Shown piece after piece: positions 1-9,100 of a stretch of 11,000 nt of DNA (the stretch's first letter is position 1; each line of letters begins with the position of its first letter). The notes below the pieces were generated by a model. That model was not told the DNA's origin, made no database searches, and was given only the letters and a program-made list of their open reading frames with translations. A program made the position numbers and the translations under genes. Source of the stretch: Zygnema cylindricum (taxonomy: Eukaryota; Streptophyta; Zygnematophyceae; Zygnematales; Zygnemataceae); assembly GCA_037447655.1 (NCBI GenBank), contig JBBHKE010000963.1, positions 135,896-146,895 on the forward strand, given 5' to 3'.

Positions 1-37
1 TTTGCGTACGAACACCGATAATTTTAATTGTACGGTC

Positions 38-373
38 CAGTACAGCGTGTATCGCTATTAACGCTGATGTTTTTTTATTAACCGACATTTTTTCGTGCAC
101 GCAAGTCCGATTTTCTATTGGAGACTGCCAATCGGAAGCTGAGAATCTTGTCTGTCAATCGTAACCGTCTAAGTAATAATCCCAAAAGTTTGTACGGTGA
201 TGAGATGATTTAATAATTCTGTTCGATATTCAATCCGACGATTGCGATTGAAAGGTATGCGTCTCACCTTCTGATTGGCAAGCTTCTTTCGAATATCCGA
301 CATGTGTACACGGAGAAAAAAGTTATAAATGGCGAAAAGAAAACCAGCACAAACAGCGATACAGGGTGCACGT
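38..373. mobile_element. Diverged foldback MITE, copy 1 (same family as 2283-2510)
   Basis: The left end reads CAGTACAGCGTGTATCGC and the right end is a degraded inverted copy (AGCGATACAGGGTGCAC, 355-371). The two arms, about 38-170 and 237-371, are imperfect inverted repeats of each other around a loop of about 65 bp, so the element could fold almost end to end. The left arm also matches the reverse complement of the right arm of the second copy, for example GACTGCCAATCGGAAGCTGAG here against GACCGCCAATCGGAAACTGAG there. No open frame or transposase is visible, so it is non-autonomous. The TA duplication seen at copy 2 is not preserved here, and the ends are therefore approximate. Confidence 0.7.
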
Positions 374-604
374 CGGATATAGTATACATTTTTTGTTAGT
401 TTTCGTACGTCATTGTACGTACGGTTTTACCCATGGGTAAAATAGCGGAAATAGCAAGGATCTAAGGTCAAAATAGCCTCCGCCTCTTCTTATTTTAGTA
501 ACTCTTTGCTGTGTTCAGTACGTACTGTATAGTACAGTACAGTACATTACAGTACTGTAGGAAAGATCGTACAAAAAATTCGTGCTGTGCGAGAGGACGT
601 CGAA
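374..604. other. Intergenic spacer with GTAC-rich sequence
   Basis: No gene is visible. The stretch contains several CGTACG and TTGTACG words, including TTGTACGTA at 413-421, a CAGTACGTACTG palindrome at 516-527 and the short AGTAC array described separately. Confidence 0.5.
531..555. repeat. (AGTAC)5 pentanucleotide array
   Basis: Five consecutive 5-bp units read AGTAC, AGTAC, AGTAC, ATTAC, AGTAC. They lie 3 bp after the perfect 12-bp palindrome CAGTACGTACTG (516-527). The array is small, and the unit contains the GTAC word that is over-represented in the whole upstream region. Confidence 0.8.
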
Positions 605-1086
605 TTAGGGTGGAATTCCATTAGGCCGTCCCAGTAAATGTACGTAAAATTCTACTGGCAGCGTTTACTGGAAGACTATTCCATTTTGTCGGGCCAGTAA
701 CAAACCTTCCTCAATTATGATTAGCGCCACGTAGGTTAGAGTCCAGATTTGAAAATCTTAAATAAAATCTTCAAACGGAAAGTCAACGAAATATCTGTAC
801 GGCTGGAGGTAGTTAATGATTCGTACGTAAAGTTTACGGCCGGATTTTTGATTTTGAAAACGGAAATCAAAATTTCGAAACGGAATGGCAAAAAGACGCG
901 GCAAACTTTGAAGGTCGCGACAAACTTTGAATGTCGGTGGATATCAGACGGAGCGTGCGAAAAAAAATTCGGCTCACTTTCATCCAGCGTGGCAGGCGGC
1001 ACATGGACCGTACAACGTAGGCACATGGCCTATACGACGTGTAGACCTATGATCGCTTGTTCAAAGCAGTTTTTTTTTTCTTTTTC

Positions 1087-1107
1087 ACGTGTACCAATGG
1101 TACACGT
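1087..1107. repeat. Perfect inverted repeat, 10-bp arms around one base
   Basis: ACGTGTACCA (1087-1096) is followed by a single A and then TGGTACACGT (1098-1107), its exact reverse complement. It lies inside the 605-1366 interval, 12 bp before a second, longer palindrome. A run of T/C (about 1069-1085) precedes it. Confidence 0.85.
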
Positions 1108-1119
1108 CTAGTATCGTAC

Positions 1120-1141
1120 AACTCTCCTCGCGAGGAGAGTT
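1120..1141. repeat. Perfect 22-bp palindrome
   Basis: The core ACTCTCCTCGCGAGGAGAGT (1121-1140) is its own reverse complement, and the flanking A (1120) and T (1141) extend the match. It has no spacer, so it could extrude as a cruciform or act as a dimeric protein site. No function can be assigned. Confidence 0.85.
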
Positions 1142-1366
1142 TCGTGACACTGGATGATGTGCGCGATTGCTTCGCGGATCTGAAAAAGTGGAGTATCCAA
1201 CGGTCAGGAATTACGCCTATATCATTGGAGTTTCCCGACAGCTTTCCAGTAACGATTTTTCGTCTGACAAAAAAAATTTTAAGGTATGGCGTAGTACGGA
1301 TATGTATGAACTTGTACGGCGTCCAGTAACGAACCACACTTTTCTTTTAATGGAATTCCACCCTAA

Positions 1367-2280
1367 ATCGCAAAATCTGAACGAAATGTTTGTACGAGCA
1401 AACGAAAATTATAAGCGTTATGTCAAATTTGTACGTGTGCACCCTATCATTGTACGAAATTTGCTAAAATGTTATGAAACCCAAAGTCCTTTCTACGAAG
1501 GTCAATAGATGGCAAAGGGAGCGTCAAAGAATATCCTACGGCAAAGATTTTCTCGTGGCTTTTGGTGGATTTGCATCCATCCTGTCCGGAGGCACATGGC
1601 CTGAGCCACGTGTGAGGTTGTCATCGATCGTCTATCGTTGGTGCGTATACTAAATTTCCAAGTGGACCAATGAACACGTCCAGTATGTGGCTAACTAGCC
1701 ACAAACTGGATGGACTGGGCGATTACGTTGTGGATGCGAAAAAACAAAAAATCGGACGGTCAACGTTTTCGCCTATAAGATTGAAGAATTTTGGCAATCT
1801 CCGATAAACATGTTTTATTATAAAAAAATTATAATTAATACGGATTGGTACAAAAATGTACGTTATCCAATAAACAACCTCACTTTTTCGCCAATGGAGG
1901 TCCATCCCCATAGTTTTAGTTTTGTACTTTTTAGGATTCCAAGAGGGATGACCTGTCGCAGGTGAGAAGTCAACGGAGGATAAATGCCAGTTTTGCGAAC
2001 TTGGAAAGTGCTGTTAACTTGCAAGTCTGAAACCCGTACAATAGCAATGGGCCAGTGAACTGTACGTAATGTACTTATACAGTGATGGGTGACGGCCGTA
2101 TCCGACAGACGTTTAACGGTCACCTAACAGAAGCTGACACCTCGATGTTGACGGACGTACCCGACCGACGATCACCGTACAGATTGTCTTGAACCGATAT
2201 TTAGCACAGAAGCGATACACGACCGATTTTTTTGCGATACTGCAGATATCAGCGCTCTAGCCTCTAGCCCCTCTAGGTAC
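1367..2280. other. Intergenic repeat-like spacer, no gene recognised
   Basis: This stretch lacks convincing coding sequence; the open frames on both strands are short and unlike any family I know. It keeps the upstream composition: many GTAC words, including TTGTACGAA at 1450-1458, a second copy of GGCACATGGCCT (1591-1602, first seen at 1020-1031), and CCAGT-type words at 1679 and 2051. It ends in a CTCTAG-rich stretch (about 2254-2276) just before the second MITE. Confidence 0.5.
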
Positions 2281-2282
2281 TA

Positions 2283-2510
2283 CAGTACACCGTGAATCGC
2301 TATTAGCGTTAGTGTTTTTTTCGTCGCTTAAAACATATTTTCTCCGTACACACTTGTCAGATTGTGGATCTGACGGCTGCGATTGAAAGGTAACACTCTC
2401 AGTTTCCGATTGGCGGTCTCAAATAAAAAATCCGACAAGTGTGTACGGAAAAAAGATGTTTTTAGTGGCATAAAAAAGCATTGACGCTAATAGCGATTCA
2501 CGGTGTACTG
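2283..2510. mobile_element. Foldback MITE, copy 2, with TA target-site duplication
   Basis: Perfect 27-bp terminal inverted repeats occupy 2283-2309 and 2484-2510. They begin CAGTACACCGTGAATCGC and are flanked on both sides by TA (2281-2282 and 2511-2512). TA target sites and CAGTA-type ends are typical of Tc1/mariner-related elements. In plants the pogo-like Lemi1/Emigrant group has ends beginning CAGTA, and this resemblance is my reason for suggesting that group. The 228-bp element has no coding capacity. Compared with copy 1 its left arm is shortened, which suggests an internal deletion derivative. The right end lies 178 bp before the start codon of the downstream gene. Confidence 0.85.
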
Positions 2511-2512
2511 TA

Positions 2513-2688
2513 CATCCAAATAAACAACAACGTTTTCTTAAAGTTCTGGCAGGCGTACTGAATTGGCAAGTTCACTGCTGCAGAAAAAAAAAACACTTCG
2601 GTTCTGGAAGTCGTGGAAGATCGAGTTTGCTTCTTTGGTTCTTCTCTTCACAGTTTGAAATCGAATCTTGAATTCTTACTCTTCAACT
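2513..2688 (+). promoter_or_regulatory. Proximal promoter and 5' UTR of the AT74-like gene
   Basis: This 176-bp gap lies between the MITE and the start codon. It contains a weak TATA-like AAATAAAC (2517-2524), an A10 run (2584-2593) and a pyrimidine patch TTCTTTGGTTCTTCTCTTC (2631-2649) of the kind often seen near plant transcription starts. An in-frame TGA at 2656-2658 closes the reading frame upstream of the ATG. The transcription start cannot be placed from sequence. If it lies upstream of 2513, part of the 5' UTR would be MITE sequence. Confidence 0.4.
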
Positions 2689-3167
2689 ATGGCAACTATG
2701 TTGGCTGGCTCTTCTCAACTACAAAATTGCCTCACTCCATTGTTTTCGTCTCATAAACAATTAATCCTGCCTCAAAATATTAAAACGCTAGAGGCGAGTG
2801 TCGTATACAAGTCTTCGAATCTTCTCAAAATTATTGTCTCGAAACCAAGAAAACTCGCCACTCGATCGGAAATTACACTCGCCAATTGTAGTTATCCTCA
2901 GCACTCTTTTCGGTATTTAAACAGAGAAGCTCCATCCGTACAGTTTAGTTATTCTGTACCTTCTAGAAACTGGAGAGCCAAAAGTAGTCAACACGGTTGG
3001 GGCACTCCCATTTTTCAACCAGAAAATGATTTCCAGCTGGATGATGACGGAAACAGAAGCCCTTCCGACGGACCAGAATTCATGGAAACTGAGAAAATGG
3101 AGTGCGATAACGCTGGACTGCTCGAAGAATCCGTAAACGGTAACGGTTGCCCGTTGCATTCGCGGAG
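2689..3167 (+). CDS. Exon 1: transit-peptide-like N-terminus and acidic linker
   Basis: It encodes residues 1-159 plus two bases of codon 160. It begins MATMLAGSSQ, stays basic and Ser-rich to about residue 100, then becomes acidic (PENDFQLDDDG, METEKMECD). The donor is GGAG|GTCAGT, phase 2. A second ATG at 2698 would shorten the protein by three residues. The catalytic domain begins only in exon 2, so the whole targeting extension sits on one exon. Confidence 0.85.
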
Positions 3168-6100
3168 GTCAGTTGCATTCACGAGTTGTATTGTAAGCCT
3201 GTAGCTATCCAAAAGTAATTTTCGTAGGTAGCTTTTAAAACTATAGGAATTATTTAAGGATAACTTCCGACAAAAGTTACAGGAAACCGATGTCAAATTT
3301 TGTTAGCCTGCTCTTTAGCACGTGCGATGAATCTCAGCACCGTGGAAAAAAGAATGTAAGAAGAATGTTAAAAAAATGTAAAATGTAAAGAACCTAGAGA
3401 CTGTAAATAATGTTTTGCCGCGTTTGTTCCTCGTTAATCCTGGGCTTTTGAATGAACAAGTCTGTAGAGAGTTTCTCAAATCTCCATGCATGGAACTCTC
3501 TTACAAGGCGATTGGGCCTCCAGATGCTACAGTTGCTCTTATGATTCCTTTCTTGAATTAACGAGAAATCACTTGTCTAGTATTTTTTGTTTGACAAGAA
3601 CAGGGGAGACAGGCCGGTAATTGTTATCAGTTAAGCTGCACCAGATTTTCTTACTGCATGATTGAGTGAGGCTGCCATGAAAACTGGGGTTGGGACAGAC
3701 CTCGGAGAATCATTCTTGTTCGTCATGGCCAAAGTGAAGGCAATGTTGACGAAGTATCATATACTAAGATTCCTGACTCCAAAATTGCTCTTACAGAAAA
3801 GGTGAGGTAGCAAAGTCTTTTCTGATGAATGGTTTTAAGTAAGAATATTGTAGAATCATGTTATTTTTATTTATGTATGTGGCCTGTTTAAGTTTCAAAT
3901 GCGGTATACTGTTGTCATGCAGGTCGACTGTTATTACATTTTTTTCTCCCTGGTTTCTTTCTCACTTCCAGAGTTTCTTTTTTCCCTTAAGAATATCTTG
4001 TTCAGCAGTGCGCTTGTGTGTTTTTTTTCCGTGTTGCAAGCCCACAACATTGGCACGCGGTAAAGGTTGTCCTATTGTGGCCTTCAGTTTCTTTGCGTTT
4101 TTTTATTTGTCGGTTTACATTAAGGCCAGGCTATGTTTTCAATTGCGAGATGGTGCACTCCTGTGTTAATTTCGCCAAATTTGCCTTGTCCTGTCCATAT
4201 TTGCACAACAGCCCATTTTGATTCCCTTGTCTTGTCAAGAACAGGAGAAAATGGCCACAAGTCTGTCCTAGTTTTTGTGACACATTTTGTGGGTTGGTTT
4301 TGAATGTGCTTCCCACAATGATATTTTGGCATTCTGTGCCAATTCCTTCGGTTCTATTGTTCTTATTTACACTTGATACACATAAATATCTCCATCTTAT
4401 ACATCTAATTGCTACTTCTATTTTTAGACCTTTCACAAATCTAATATTGTGTGTGCATGTAGTTATTGCAAAGTGCGTACATTATTTATCAATTCGCATT
4501 TGTTATGGGAGCACTTTGTATACGGCAATTTGTATTTCCACAACCGTAAATGTGAGTGAGTGAAGATCTGGAACAAATCTGGTTGGAGGTCTTCCTCTTC
4601 GTTGCTGCATGCCATGATATGTCTTCTTGGAATATTCTGTATTGTTCTGATGAATCATGCCCCTTATTTTGGAATGTAAGTGTCTTGTTGGTGTCATGGT
4701 TCCTGCAAACGTTAACAGGGCTGGCATCAGGCCATTCGATGTGGAGATCGCATCCGAAAACTCATTGAAAGTGATGCGGAAGATGACTGGAAAGTGTATT
4801 TCTATGTGTCACCATACCAGAGAACCCTCCAGGTAAGCTCTGAGAGTTAGAAAGGCAAAGCGGCTTGTGACAGGTTTTGAGTGATGTTGGGGAGATAGGA
4901 GAGCCTTGTCACTCCTCCTTTGGCTAACCTTTCCTTAAGTCGAAATGAGGTTGTGTCTCCTGTATTGCCACCTCTCTTTGATTGGAGGCCGTGGTGACAC
5001 GAATTGAGAGAATTGTTGTTTAGAACTGTCTTGACTGTGTCTTTCTTGGCGGTTCCAAAAAAAATAAATTTCTCCAAATTAGTTGGGGTAATTTCCCTGG
5101 ACCTCAACCAGGAATGAAGTGGCCACATCCAGCCACCAGCCACCTGGATTTGTTTGATCTCGAGTGGTTTCTTCTCTTCTCGAGTGTCGGTGGAGAAGAC
5201 TGACTGCCGGATGCCTTTTGTCATGAACCTCCACCTCTTTCCATGACACCAGAAATTGGGAGTTTGAGCTGCCTTGTTCGTGGATATGGTCAGATCAAGT
5301 AAATCAAGTAAATTCTGTGCGACAGAGAAGACATCCTCAGAAACGGAGCATGTAAGAGAGCATGTTTGTGGCACCCGCAGACGCTAAGAGGCATCGGCCT
5401 CGCCTTCGGGAAGGAGCGAATAGCTGGAGTTCGTGAAGAGCCGCGGATCCGGGAGCAAGATTTTGGTGAGATAAAAACAAACCTTTATGGACTTTCTTGA
5501 GCTTGGAGGATCTAGCTCCTGTCGGTTCTTGAAAAGTCAAATCTCTTGTCAGTATGAGGACATTACGTTGTCCCCATCACTTGTTTTGGGAAAGAGGACA
5601 GTGAACTTGGGAAGTATATGAGCGTTTTCATCAAAGACAAAGTAAGCCTGTTGAAGAAAGCACTGTTGTTTGACAGCACTACGAGGGAAGGCTAATTCCT
5701 GCAAGTTACATCATACATAGACATTTGTCGCACACAGGCACTCCTGAAACATAGACAGTCACAAATGCTATGCATTGTCATGAATTCCACTTATATCTCT
5801 GGCATACATACAGAAAGAAAGGAGATTGCCAAGAGTAGTAAATCTTTGATGAGTTTAGAGTTCCCATTGAACACGTTTTCATTAAGTAGGTTTGTCTTGG
5901 ATTATTGCATTGAACATGCATGATATATAGGTGAACACATACGCGTTGCTTGGATATTGGAGTATGATTGCATCTGAGAAAACACAAAGTCCGTCAATAT
6001 TTTCACACAGAACTTTATGTTAGGGAATTGTTGTAAGATTAAGTCATCTTTAGTAGTTATGGCTCTTTTGGCTCATTACTCACTCTAGTCTTTTAACTGC

Positions 6101-9100
6101 CAAAGCTTGTGTGCACCATTTCAACATCTAGCAGCATGAATGAATTGGTTAGGTGCAATTTCGTGAACTCTTTTGGTACAAGCACTAGTCCATAAGCAAT
6201 AGCAGTCTTACAAGTTTGTATGGGATGTTTTCGGTATCTTGTATGTGCTTCATCAATGCAAGTCAAATCTCCGGGTGATGCAAATTGGAAAGGAACTTCA
6301 AAAGAATACAACCCTACAGATGTTATTGTGATGTTTGAAGATCCGCCTTTTTGTGTCAGTTGATATGTTGGTCTGGGATCTCTTTTCAAAGCATTTGCCC
6401 TTTGATTGTGGCTTAGCTGTACAATAGTTTGTCCTTTTTAGAAAATCTTGTCTTTCATGGAAACCAATCTCCTAGGACAAACATCTCTTTTCCTTGTTGG
6501 AAGAAATCAAGTGTGCTGTTCATCATCGTTATTTTGGACGATGTTGGCCAGTAATTGTTCAGGCTTGTAACTCCAGTTCATTTCTGCAATGTTTGCGCAC
6601 ATTATGAAGTCACATTCTCATTAACATTCCACCGTTAACTCATGTTTGTTCATTTTTAAATTGTCCGTTTGGTTCAAAGTTGAAACTGTGTTGTCAGGAT
6701 TGTTTTTGGTCAGTGTCTCATGCAATAGCTGTGGACACAATGTTCATGGATGATAATCTATGCTCATGTGACTACATCTATTGTCTCGTTTGTGTAATCT
6801 ATCGTTCTAAGATCTTTGTTCTAATAGATTTTGTATGAAAAAACGCTTTAATTTGAACCAGCCTTCTAGGTTACTCTATTTTCCTTTGCTTGCTGTGGCG
6901 ATATAGTAGGTTGTGTAGAAGGTTGTAATCTTAAGGTTTCTAGAATTTAAGAAGATATCCAAAATTATATTCTACACTTGGTTTGTGCTGAAGTTTCAAG
7001 TTAGCCAGAAGCTTTGCTTAGGTAATATTGTTGAATCAATGCCTCTTGCTTGATGCACATGAATCTTTTATTCCTGTCTTTATTTTGCTGCAAAGTTTTG
7101 AATGGCTGCACTTGGTTGCAGTCACCTGTGCTCTTTATTATTCATAAGGGGTGCTGGGAAGTCTGTTTTTGAGGTGTGCTTTCGAGTAAGGGCTTTTAAA
7201 GAGTCACACACCGACGTCCCAACATTGTCGGCACATATTGTTAACTCTCTATTAACTCTAACAGAGTTTATTAACTTTGAGCCATAGTTTGCCCGATCTT
7301 GGGCAGGCAACTTTCAGGATCGTGAGACGATGCGTTTGGAGAAAGAGGTCCGACTTCGATATGGTCGCTTTTTCTATCGCTTCCCTAATGGAGAATCTGC
7401 GGCTGATGTCTATGACCGAGTTACTGGTACATTGTGTCAGCATATTTGTTAGCATATTGATTTAGTGATGAGTGGTTCTCACCTCGAAAAAAGAATTAAA
7501 TTTAAGCCCGGATGGGTGCTTATTGTTTTCTGTCATTTCTATTGTCTTTTCAGCTTTTAACATTATTCATATGCTTATTTTTCTGGATGTCGATGTGAAT
7601 GGGCGGAAACGAAATTGTGCAAAATTGTGTTTATGTGCCTTTTGTTTTTTTTCATTTTCTTTGCCTTTGTGAGGAATTGCTTCAGGAAGTTGTTCTGGAA
7701 TTTTCCACTTTGATGTTTTAACTACACTTTGTTTTGCCATGTCCACGCTATAGAAGAAAATCCAAAATACACCTCATGTGCGAACCCAGCCTCTCTCCTC
7801 ACCACAAGAGACATAATATTTTTCCTTCTGTTATTTCTGTCATGGTCATATCGTGCTGCGATGAAATTTGAGCAACAAGGTTGCTTTTGCACTTAGTGCA
7901 CGGTTTAAGTTGGAGTTGGCAAACCATTATGGTGAAGGGCTAAGGCCACCTTACACCTGTATACCTCACACCTCTTCACCTGTGCAAGCATTAAATGAGT
8001 ACCTCTTGGAAATAATAGACTGACTATACCACTCATCACCATTAGTGTGGCTTTCGTTAGAGTTTGCAAGTGTTAATCCATAGTCATGTTTCAAGTCTCA
8101 CGTGTCAGGTTTATTTCAGAGTCAACACGTGTTTTTGTATTTAAATATCCTCCTCGAAATATTAATATATGGACATTGTTTGTTGGAGGTTGCGTGAAAT
8201 CCAGGTTTTCGTGAAACCTTGCGAGCAGATATCGATTTTGGCAGATTTCAGACAGCAGATGGGGGAGCCTCGAATATGAACTTGGTGTTGGTTTCCCACG
8301 GTTTGACACTTCGGGTTTTTTTGATGCGATGGTACAAGTGGACAGTGGAGCAATTTGAAGGGCTCTATAACTTCAGCAATACAGGAATGATGGTCATGCA
8401 GCTCGGGCAAGGAGGGAGGTCAGTGCTATCACAGATGCCATTGTTGTTGAATAGACATTTTGCATGTTCATGGGATAAAACAGCGATTCTGCATTTAACC
8501 GCTAGTTTCTTCTTTTATTCTACGTATTTTTTTTTTCAAGTGGTCCTACTAACGTTGAGGAAAAACAGAAGGAATCATCGGACAATCAATCTTTCCTTCA
8601 TATCTCGAAACTTAATTTTTTACGATCTGTTTGAATAACTACGAGCAGTGGCACAATGTGTTATGTTACGATGTCTTACTGTGTGACTGCGACTCATTGG
8701 TTGGGACACTTTCAGGTACACTCTCAGTGCCTACCACACGGAAGAAGAACTTCGGGCATTTGGAATGACCGATGCAATGATTGCAGATCAACACTGGTGA
8801 GTTGTCGGAGCCGTACAAATAATAGTTCAAATGGGCGAAAACAATTGGAAACGCTATAAGTTGTTTTTATGATTTTTTCGTGTATGCTACACGTGCAATA
8901 CGTTGTAACAGCATATTGCGTTTCCAACTGTTTTTGGATATTTGAACTAAAATGTGGTTATGGGGTTTTGATTTCTATCAGTTTTAATACTATTAAATCT
9001 AATAACTGTTTATCAGTTTAAGACCAATAATAGTCTTAATTCCTGGTTCTTTGTTGCAGGCAAACAACAGCCAAACCAGGGGAACTTAACGCTGATTGGC

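Larger units (their letters stand above)
605..1366. mobile_element. Interval bounded by 19-bp inverted repeats, probable non-autonomous DNA element
   Basis: TTAGGGTGGAATTCCATTA at 605-623 recurs as its exact reverse complement at 1348-1366, giving a 762-bp unit. If the outer TA is read as a target-site duplication, the element starts GGGTGGAATT and would suit a TA-inserting superfamily. If the outer TTA/TAA is part of the repeat, the ends cannot be told from a PIF/Harbinger-like TWA insertion. Each terminal repeat carries an internal TGGAATTCCA palindrome. Short open frames inside (for example 749-1111, plus) show no recognised domain. The pairing of the ends is seen directly; calling it a transposon is inference. 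Confidence 0.5.

Noticed and set aside
749-1111. 120-codon plus-strand frame with Cys, Trp and His residues vaguely like the N-terminal zinc region of MULE transposases (CRWISDG ... GGTWTVQRRH)
   Set aside because: The resemblance is only a few residues, the spacing does not fit a known motif, there is no catalytic domain downstream, and the frame starts with a non-ATG codon.
1047-1508. Overlapping frames on both strands (1047-1337, 1057-1329, 1167-1508)
   Set aside because: All overlap within the inverted-repeat-bounded unit, contain homopolymer stretches or palindromes, and show no family features.
2467-2480. CATAAAAAAG inside the MITE as a TATA box
   Set aside because: It is only a loose match about 200 bp from the ATG. 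A-rich words are common here and no start site is known.
2917-3296. Minus-strand frames opposite exon 1
   Set aside because: They are shadows of the coding exon, whose frame joins correctly to the conserved catalytic exons.
6093-6389. 98-codon minus-strand frame in intron 4
   Set aside because: No domain, no compositional shift from the rest of the intron, and a length within chance for a 1.8-kb intron.
8656-8859. Plus-strand frame over exon 7 region
   Set aside because: It is out of frame with the protein. The correct frame gives the conserved YTLSAYHTEEELRAFG segment with GT-AG borders.
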